DNA of 64,000 nucleotides from Conchocele bisecta (taxonomy: Eukaryota; Mollusca; Bivalvia; Lucinida; Thyasiridae). The DNA lies in contig CM055266.1 in NCBI GenBank assembly GCA_029237695.1, positions 107,153,370-107,217,369 of the forward strand, read 5' to 3'. The notes below the pieces were generated by a model. That model saw only the letters and a program-made list of their open reading frames with translations. It was not told where the DNA came from and did not search any database. The translations under genes were made by a program, and so were the position numbers. Below, in pieces: positions 56,651-64,000 of the stretch (its first letter is position 1; each line of letters opens with the position of its first letter).

Positions 56651-57293
56651 TTGAACGTGAATTACATGTTTGACGTTATGGCCATGGTGTCCTGACAAAA
56701 TATAGCAAGAATACTTGCACGAGTTCCTCGCAGCATCAATGACTTAGAAATGCTTCAGGCACTGTACATTGTCGCCTAACTGTCGTTCTTTGACTTTTTT
56801 ACTCTTTTTCGTCGGTTGTCCTTATGAATTCAAAATGGTGAACGCATAATTTAACTGGCTGCATATCAGCGAAGTCTTCGCTTACAATGCACTTTGATTC
56901 CTAAATAATCTTAAATATGAACAACCTAGTGTATGTCAACGATAGTACCATCTATTATCTTCGTAAATTGAGACTTTTGAACAATTCTATCCAGTACTTA
57001 GCGAATGATATGCCATTTAATGCATTTAATATGCCATTTAATAGACACGCAGCTATATAATGACATAAATATCCGGGGTTTGTATTGAATTTAAAATAAA
57101 TGCATCAACATATTAATTGGAAATGTGATGGTCATAAACTTGCTTTTGTAGTCGAAAGTGCTTTTGTAGTATCAAATCATCAGTTTATCACTTGACTGCA
57201 TAATAATGTATATCAGGCGATGGTACTGCGATCCTCAAGAAAGACACACGGCGACAAGTATAAGGTATCACGCTACCAAATCTGCCCGGTATC

Positions 57294-57602
57294 GTGTTTT
57301 GTCAAAAAGTTAATGTTATAAGCGGCCTACTGCCTACTTTAAAATGTGTCGTCGCATACGAAATGTTAAATGATGTCGCTATTATTCCTCAAAATTATTT
57401 CAGAGAGCAGCAAACAACAGGGAAACGCCTCACTCTGCCTTATTTGAAAAATATTCATACGAAATTACGTTACTTGGGCCGCAATCCAAAACATGACGTT
57501 ACATTAGCAACTGCAACACGAGCCATAAACATTATTTTCATACTTTGTCTTGACCTAATGGGAGACACTTGGCCAGGCTACGAGATATCCAAATTTGGTT
57601 GA
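57294..57602 (+). CDS. Unrecognised open frame, 102 codons
   Basis: Balanced composition with stretches such as RLTLPYLKNIHTKLRYLGRN and VTLATATRAINIIFILCLD. No domain recognised. It lies within the putative 56400-57840 element. Its start region ('ataagcggcctactgcctac') is repeated in reverse at 63858-63890, so at least the 5' end is repetitive. Could be a fragment of a transposon protein or chance. Confidence 0.25.
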   Translation: MFCQKVNVISGLLPTLKCVVAYEMLNDVAIIPQNYFREQQTTGKRLTLPYLKNIHTKLRYLGRNPKHDVTLATATRAINIIFILCLDLMGDTWPGYEISKFG

Positions 57603-58099
57603 CATGCGATAAAAGATGACAAATCTATAGGACTTGTCCGGATCAACACCCCTTGTATACGCCGTTGATAAAAACGTCGTAACTAAAACGTCATATAAGT
57701 TTTTACCACGCGTCATAAAACTACTTCTAAAATGAAATATAATTGGGATACATTGATAATTTTGGCGGCATATGGCTTTTAAAAGATGTACAATTCAGAA
57801 TACGCGAAAAAGTAAAAACTGAAAATGTTGTCATTAAGCCACAGTTTTTGCATGGCGCGGGCGAACTTTTTTTAACTTAAAGGAGAAGAACACATTCCCC
57901 AAAACCGATACATTTGCATTATATAGCTATATTAAAGACATATCGTGGCTTTACTTGACTTGTATGTATTATAATCCCACAGATATTTGGTTTTAAATTT
58001 CCATTATTTATGCGCTCTCCACTCCATGGGGATTTTAGGCTGCCTCCATTAAAATCACGTGATACGCAACCGCGCCGTGACGTAGTTGTAAAGAGTGTA

Positions 58100-59208
58100 G
58101 GACAATATCCCCCCCGGACAATATCCCCCCCCGTATATTTTGACCCAGGCGGACAATATCCCCCCCGTCAAAAAAGACAGGGCGGACAATATCCCCCCCA
58201 TCAAAAATACAAGGCGGACAATATCCCCCCCCGTGGATAATCCTAGGGCGGACAATATCCCCCCCGTAGAAAATCATAGGGCGGACAATATCCCCCCCGG
58301 ACATTATCCCCCCCATATATTTCGACACAGGAGAAATAGTAACTAACAAGAATGGGTTAACAACCTTTATTTCCGTATACAAGCACATAAGCATGATAAA
58401 TAATGATGTAGGACAGTGCGATATTTTGTGTGAATTTTGGTGTTTATTATAGTCTTATTCACGAAAGTGCTAATTGAGACTTGTCATTTAGCTGTAAATG
58501 TAATGTAGCACATAGTGGCGAAACCTAAGAATTGTTCACAGTCTAATACACTCGCCAATCGCGAATAGGAAACTGGCTGTCGTTTTCGCTCCATCCCGGT
58601 ACTAGCGGCATAATTTGTTAAGTCTCTTCTGGAGAGAAACGCTCGTCTTCTTCGCGCGTTTGGCCGATGGTTGTCCAGTCCGCTGACGTTCCATCTCGGT
58701 GTTCACGGCTGTCTGGTCTTTCTGCAGACGGGAGAGTACTGTCCACAGACTGGGATTACTATGTCCAACTAAATGTCTAAATGAGTTATTCCAACTTTCG
58801 CAATTGTTATTAGTTCTGTCGCCTCCATTGAGTGTAGTTTCATGTACATTCCATGTGGGTGGTGGAAAGCGCGGTGGTGTACGGCGCATTCTGATGATTC
58901 CATTGGGTCCCCTAACCGATTTGTAGCCGCCGCTGACATATGGTTGTCGAAATAGTCTCACATGGCATCACAGAGTCTGGCGCAAGGTCCTTCAGGGGGG
59001 ATAATGTCCGGGGGGGATATTGTCCGCCCTGTGATTTTCTACGGGGGGAATATTGTCCGCCTTGTCTTTTTGATGGGGGGGATATTGTCCGCCCTGTGAT
59101 TTTCTACGGGGGGGGGGATATTGTCCGCCCTGTCTTTTTGATGGGGGGGATATTGTCCGCCTGGGTCAAAATATACCTGGGGGATATTGTCCGGGGGGGA
59201 TATTGTCC
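58100..59208. mobile_element. MULE remnant with tandem C/G-tract TIRs
   Basis: Each end is an array of about eight 'ggacaatatcccccc' units: direct on the left (58100-58318), inverted on the right (about 58996-59208), with the same spacer words in mirrored order ('gtcaaaaaagacag', 'gtagaaaatcatag'). 'agttgtaaag' flanks both sides (58084-58093 and 59216-59225), a 9-10-bp duplication as produced by Mutator-like elements. The centre encodes a MULE transposase C-terminus. Confidence 0.72.
58602..58961 (-). pseudogene. MULE-type transposase C-terminal fragment
   Basis: Contains RTNNNCESWNNSFRHLVGHS, NPSLWTVLSRLQKDQ and a basic tail (SAKRAKKTSVSLQKRLNKL). The RTNN..E.W...N.....H..LW..L..L pattern follows the third catalytic region in animal Mutator-like transposases. 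No start codon is visible upstream, and the DDE core (N-terminal two thirds) is missing, so this is a 5'-truncated relic. Confidence 0.7.
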
Positions 59209-59225
59209 GTTCCCCAGTTGTAAAG

Positions 59226-60378
59226 CGTATCTGCCCCCCGAGGTGTTTAACGGGGACTACACATTTGTGGCTGTGATTTGAGAAATGGGGTTTTGGGATT
59301 TGTAGCCAGTATAGCTCCTGATCAAATATCACACTTTTGTAGCCTGGTAACGATACATATTGCTTAGAAGCAGGACATGTGTTTCATTGATGGAAAGGTG
59401 AACAGTGCAGATCCTGATCAGACTGTGCAAATTGTGCATACAATTATCAGACTGCTGCTTTTGCAAGCTGATCTAGCTCTATAATGGTGGCAGAGACAAT
59501 AGGCCAGGTTTAGTAAGATAGTGAACCATATTTCACATCAAAGAATGTCATATACTGCCATCTGAATTTCAAAGATATTGTAGTCCCCTGGTTAGCCCAG
59601 GGATGTTTCTGCTGGTCGTAAAAGATATTTACACAGCACATGAGAAAAAACCACCACTTGTTGCTGTGTCATAAGAATTAGACATTTCATTAGGTAGATC
59701 CTGATTCTGGGTTTGGCAAAATATTTGCATTCAGTAAATAAATAAAATATGATTAGGAGCTACATCATTCATTTGACATTATATGGTACGGTATCGTACT
59801 GTAGACTTTGTATTTTGCTGGTTACAAACATGATCCTGCTGTTTTGAAATGAAACCGTATAGGTTATATGTTTTTTGAGGTTGAAATCTCCCTGAAAATT
59901 GTTACTAAAATTTCAGCATGGTACATAAGAAAACACACCAGTGCATTAGACCGTCCGTATAATCATGGATATGATAGTTTCAATTCGTGAGTAATGTATT
60001 ATACTGCAGATTGTAATGATTGTTTGACTGGATGGCTAACAGTACATACGCTGATCGGACAGCACAGGGTGCAGACTAGTCTGGGTCTACACTGATTGTA
60101 AGCACAATAAGCATGGCTTTGTTAGATTTACTATTAATGGTAGACATGTCATACGCGTCTGGATAAAGGTGTGAACAACAAGTGTATACAGAAATGGAAT
60201 ATTTCGATTTTATCAACATACGTATTACGAGGTCGATTTTGTTAGTTTATTAATCTGATTATATATTAATTAAAGCATGGGGGATGTTTTGGTCAAATAG
60301 GTGCCCGTTGACCTGGGCCGTTTTGACCAGCTCCCATTTTACAGATTAGGTAATATGCTTGTACACGGCCCCGCACTG
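59226..60378. other. Intergenic with dispersed foldback units
   Basis: Units of the 'gatc' foldback family at about 59400-59440 ('gcagatcctgatcagactgt') and 60050-60100. No gene. Confidence 0.45.
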
Positions 60379-60405
60379 TGACGTCACGGCTATCCAAGAT
60401 GGCGA
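60379..60405 (+). promoter_or_regulatory. CRE plus YY1-like motif pair, candidate promoter
   Basis: TGACGTCA at 60379-60386 and CCAAGATGGCGA at 60394-60405. The latter matches the AAGATGGC core bound by YY1 at many animal TATA-less start sites. They sit in a locally GC-richer patch. No downstream gene was identified. Confidence 0.3.
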
Positions 60406-60877
60406 CTTACAGGCGATTTGAAGCCAGTTACAAAACATGAATAATAATGGCATTGACCATTTTTTTCGCGACGTTTTTCTACCGCGTTCGTGTTATTTCG
60501 ATATTATTTAATGATTTAATATGAATCCAGCGAGTCCGTTCCTATCTTTTAATATTTCGGGCAATATACATGTAGCCTAATGCTAAACAGCGATTTAAAC
60601 CAGTGTATACCCAGATCAAGCTGCGCATCCGCACATTCTGAACGGGGTCTACCCTGGTTGTACAAATATAATTCAATAAGGTTTAGTTTAATTTGCAGTA
60701 AATAATTCGCGATGATTCTGCTTAATTCCCTGGAAATAAAAACAACACATTTCCATTTATTGACAATTTTATAATTTGTGACACTTTCACCAATACTAGT
60801 TTCGATAATCAGTGGAAATCTCATTAATATTGCCGTGAAATCAAGAGAAAACATGCAACGATACAAATAGTTAAAAC

Positions 60878-61268
60878 CAGCGTAAGTAACCACAGTTTGT
60901 AAACTAACGTAGTCTGATCCAAGATTTATAATTCCCGTGTATGTAAAAAGGGAATTACGTTAATTATTTCTAACTGAAATTATATTAAGTATTGCAAGTT
61001 GCAATTGTGTCAAAGATAATCAAATGAGACAAAGTCTATGCTGAAATTACAAATCAGTAGAATATGTTTGCCGTACTGCAAATTTAAGAGAAACACTTTT
61101 TATTAGGGTCTCATAATTTAACGCACAAATCTGGTAATAAAACAGAGCAATATAGGCCAGCTCAGCTTTATCAACCAGCGTTAGTACATTTGTAAACTAA
61201 CGTAGTCTGACCAAGATTTATAATTCCCGTGGACGTGTAAAAAGGGAATTACGTTAATTATTTCTAAC
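60878..61268. repeat. Direct repeat pair, ~95 bp, 300 bp apart
   Basis: 'gtttgtaaactaacgtagtc' to 'agggaattacgttaattatt' at 60890-60970 recurs at 61188-61265. Each unit contains a small inverted repeat ('taattccc' / 'gggaatta'). Confidence 0.75.
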
Positions 61269-61309
61269 CATATCAAATAAAGATGAACTTATATTAAGTA
61301 CAGTAGAAA

Positions 61310-61430
61310 ATTGATCTCTCGAACAGGTCTCAAACCTCGACTGAGAATATATTTGTATTTTAATTTTGTTCTCACAATTTTATAATTGTTATCAAAATAG
61401 CTATCAACTGATAGACATTTTTATACCAAC
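61310..61430 (+). repeat. Fragment of R2.5 element
   Basis: 'caaacctcgactgagaatat' followed by 'tgttctcacaattttataat' and 'aaaatagctatcaactgata' parallels 13190-13312 and 35645-35765. It starts at the tRNA-like 3' end, so that part of R2.5 is dispersed on its own. Confidence 0.65.
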
Positions 61431-62830
61431 AATACAACTGTGCGTATTTTTTATAATACATGTATATACTGGAGAAACGGGACTTCTAACAAGCGTTATT
61501 AGACTACAGGATCGTGCTATTTGATCAGGATCTACAATGGTCACAAATACCATAAGCCCCATTTTCCCATTAACATGACACATAAGTATACCAAGCAAGT
61601 CAATTTGACTGACACAACCGGGGGAACTGGAGGTTTCCTCCACCAGGAGTAATTGCTTTTTATGTCGAAATTGACAATCTGCATTACTCCAATATAGACA
61701 AAAATCAAACGATTTAATGTGTATTAGTCTATTTCGGCCAAAATCTGACGGTGTGGTAGGTGACTCAAAACTAAACTAAAATTAAATAAATGCTAGTAAA
61801 TAACAAAAACAAATATATATATAAAACCCAATTAACAACACAAAATCAGCAATCACGGTTATCATGATAGGTTAATATAGCATGCTGATACAGCACACTA
61901 ACATAGGGTGAGGGTGGCACGTCAAATACCATACCGTCAGAAATCACTTTCTTCTCTTCTCTTCTCGATGGTGATTAGGTAGGATTACGACTGAATGTAA
62001 CTATAAGTTAATTACGTAGAGCACACTTGCTAGACATTAGTGACTCAGATAGTACACTCGCCACTTAATTCCATTTGACCAGTCCGTATGCCACTCAAAA
62101 CGCACAAATCACGTAAACTAGTATGGGTTCCCCTCAATCATCTCTAATCGATACCCAGCCATACTATATATATCACACACATATAAGCTGATGGGTGCTA
62201 TAGGAGGCCTGAAATTATAGGTTACCATACCTGCATAGATTCTCCTATATTTGACGAACATTTTTGGAGCCTGAATTATAAATGCAACATTTATCAAAAT
62301 TCGGAAATATAAACCAGACCGACGACCATCGGCCTGCTCCTTTACTGGGCTATATATCCCGGGTATGGAAGGTGTTCGAGCCAATTCCCACCCTTAAATA
62401 TGAGCCGAATGAATGAATGAATTTGACTTCCAAAAGTTGTAAGTTCCCTTTTGTTTACCAGTGGCCAACATAGCCAGTCAAGACAACACATGAAAACCAA
62501 CATGGTTGGCATGTTGACTTCCTCACCCATCAGTTAACTAATACTGGTCGGTGTTTGAAATGTTTACAATTTAATCAACATATATATGGATAATGACTAA
62601 CAACATCGATGGTATCCCAAGGATTACAATTTTAACGTTGAAATACAGTTGAAATAAAACATTATTAGGTAAACATATTTTATGTGGGATTTGCAAACAG
62701 GGCACGTTTTCTCGTGCACCTGTCCCCATTTGGAGAAGCGTAATATTTGATTTGTTTAGCTGACAATATACAAGGCTGTACACAGGCCAACAATTGGACG
62801 CTGATGTGTAAGTGTGATTTACCTCAAGAT
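61431..62830. other. Intergenic, no gene recognised
   Basis: Includes a 'gatc' foldback fragment (about 61520) and a short 'gaatgaatgaatga' run (about 62407). The open frames at 62118, 62342 and 62571 show no motifs. Confidence 0.45.
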
Positions 62831-63693
62831 TATGGAACGCCAAATCTACATAAACTCAAATATATATTGCTAGCAACAAATATTTGGAGCTAGCAATAAA
62901 TATTTTGGAGAGCTCTCGAAATCATTTGGAGAGCTCTCGAAATCAATTAATGATATCTCGAAATCATTTAAAGAGCTCTCGAAATCATTTGTAGCGAGCA
63001 TTATATAACTTTGATTTGGAGAGCTCTCTAAATCATTTGGAGCTATCTCTAAATCATTTGGAGAGCTATCTCTAAATCATTTGGAGAGCTCTCGAAATCA
63101 TTTGGAGAGCTCTCGAAATCAATTAATGATATCTCGAAATCATTTAGAGAGCTCTCGAAATCATTTGTAGCGAGCATTATATAACTTGATTTGGAGAGCT
63201 CTCTAAATCATTTGGAGCTATCTCTAAATGATTTGGAGAGCTCTCGAAATCATTTGGAGAGCTCTAGAAATCAATTAATGATATCTCGAAATATTTAGAG
63301 AGCTCTCGAAATCATTTGTAGCGAGCATTAATATAGCTTTGATTTGGAGAGCTCTCGAAATCAAGTATATAATGCTCGCTACAAATGATTTCGAGAGCTC
63401 TCTAAATGATTTCGAGATATCATTAATTGATTTCGAGAGCTCTCCAAATTATTTCGAGAGCTCTCCAAATGATTTAGAGATAGCTCCAAATGATTTCGAG
63501 AGCTCTCCAAATCAAATGTTATATTGCTCGCTCCAAATGATTTCGAGAGCTCTCCAAATGATTTCGAGATATCATTAATTGATTTCGAGATATCATTAAT
63601 TGATTTCGAGAGCTCTCCAAATATTTATTGCTAGCTCCAAATATTTGTTGCTAGCAATATATATTTGAGTTTATGTAGATTTGGCGTTCCATA
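62831..63693. repeat. 863-bp foldback palindrome with 'gagagctctc' units
   Basis: Outer arms 'tatggaacgccaaatctaca' (62831) and its complement (to 63693) are perfect over at least 40 bp. Inward, 'ttgctagcaacaaatatttg' follows, then many ~21-bp units 'ggagagctctcgaaatcatt' on the left, mirrored on the right. GAGAGCTCTC and GATATC are themselves palindromes, so structure exists at unit and whole-element level. The left side has three ~150-bp super-units ending 'gtagcgagcattatataac'; the right side has fewer. The 63339-63578 frame is repeat-derived. Confidence 0.9.
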
Positions 63694-64000
63694 CAAGATA
63701 AACTAGATTAGTTTTTTACTGATATTCATGCGCAATCGAGAGAACATTAAATAATCCAGTTTATCTTGAGGTTTATCTTGAAGTATAACATTTAAAATAT
63801 ACAAATATTATTTAATGGAGTACCGATATGATATATTTAAATCCCATTAATCCACATTTTTAAGTAGGCAGTAGGCCGCTTATAAAATTAATATAGGATA
63901 GTTTATCAAGAGAAACGAGCGATATACAGATTTTCAACCAGCATAGATAATTTTATACTGCATAGTTGACCAACATTTATAACGTAGACAAACAAAGTAA
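63694..64000. other. Intergenic with R2.5-like and inverted repeat fragments
   Basis: 'taaaatatacaaatattatt' with 'taccgatatgatat' (63790-63835) resembles 15070-15115. 'taagtaggcagtaggccgct' (about 63861) is the reverse complement of 57316-57336. Confidence 0.5.

Larger units (their letters stand above)
56400..57840. mobile_element. Putative 1.44-kb TIR element
   Basis: 'ggcttaatgacaac' at 56400-56413 is exactly inverted at 57827-57840. Sequence close to each end is rich in ACGTC motifs ('aaacgacgtcggaaaaacgac' on the left, 'aaaaacgtcgtaactaaaac' on the right). No target duplication and no known transposase. The 57294 open frame is inside. Confidence 0.45.

Noticed and set aside
58010..58394. 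Frames with repeated DNIPP or GGDIVRP peptides
   Set aside because: Translation of the MULE terminal arrays on both strands.
63339..63578. Frame with DFESSPNDFE-type repeats
   Set aside because: Product of the ~21-bp palindromic units of the foldback element.

Overview
The window looks like nuclear DNA of a marine mollusc, most likely a bivalve. It is AT-rich, has no operon structure, contains a 500-base scaffold gap (N run, 55827-56326), and is packed with dispersed repeats of a kind I associate with clam and mussel genomes: short inverted units resembling 'gatcctgatcagactgtgc', a family carrying 'aacggcctatcaacagc', a ~145-bp tandem family, and TCCG microsatellites. The only host coding sequence I recognise is one exon of a proprotein convertase P-domain at about 3.5 kb. 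No complete host gene is visible.

Layout. 0-10 kb: host-type intergenic DNA with a dead mariner, a small hairpin element, a pair of ~0.6-kb inverted repeats (4.7 and 8.8-9.4 kb) and a GC-rich patch. 10.5-12.8 kb: remnant of Polinton/Maverick-type endogenous virus A, with capsid-family protein and packaging ATPase on the minus strand and a rearranged tail-module fragment on the plus strand. 12.8-15.3 kb: a 2.5-kb repeat element called R2.5 here. 17.6-20.05 kb: degenerate TAC/TGG triplet satellite. 22.3-39.9 kb: a direct tandem duplication. Each half begins with a 48-bp minisatellite and a Polinton terminal inverted repeat, followed by a broken protein-primed DNA polymerase B gene. 31.8-49.9 kb: Polinton B, bounded by inverted terminal repeats: PolB, then integrase, a small protein, three minus-strand genes, then capsid protein, packaging ATPase and four small membrane or accessory proteins on the plus strand. 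49.9-53.3 kb: a ~259-bp satellite with higher-order structure. 54.1-55.8 kb: ~145-bp tandem repeats ending at the gap. 56.4-64 kb: a TIR-bounded element with three CRE motifs, a MULE remnant with C/G-tract terminal arrays, and an 863-bp foldback palindrome.

How the genes fit together. Polinton B carries replication (PolB), integration (retroviral-type integrase) and virion (capsid, ATPase, coiled-coil/minor-capsid candidate) modules. Nearly every large gene has stops, frameshifts or deletions, so the locus is a fossil. Gene order and even the 29-nt overlap between capsid and ATPase genes are shared by virus A and virus B although their proteins have diverged. R2.5 interrupts PolB of Polinton B, and a 2.3-kb Tc1-like element sits inside that R2.5, giving a datable nest.

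The most unusual object is at 41137-41536. It is a 400-bp miniature LTR element with 140-bp direct terminal repeats, TG...CA ends, a 4-bp target duplication, a tRNA-Lys-type primer-binding site and a purine tract. Each LTR contains a tRNA-like sequence, and one copy still has a perfect A box, a near-perfect B box and a T5 terminator. It resembles in principle the plant Cassandra elements, whose LTRs carry 5S RNA, but with a tRNA.
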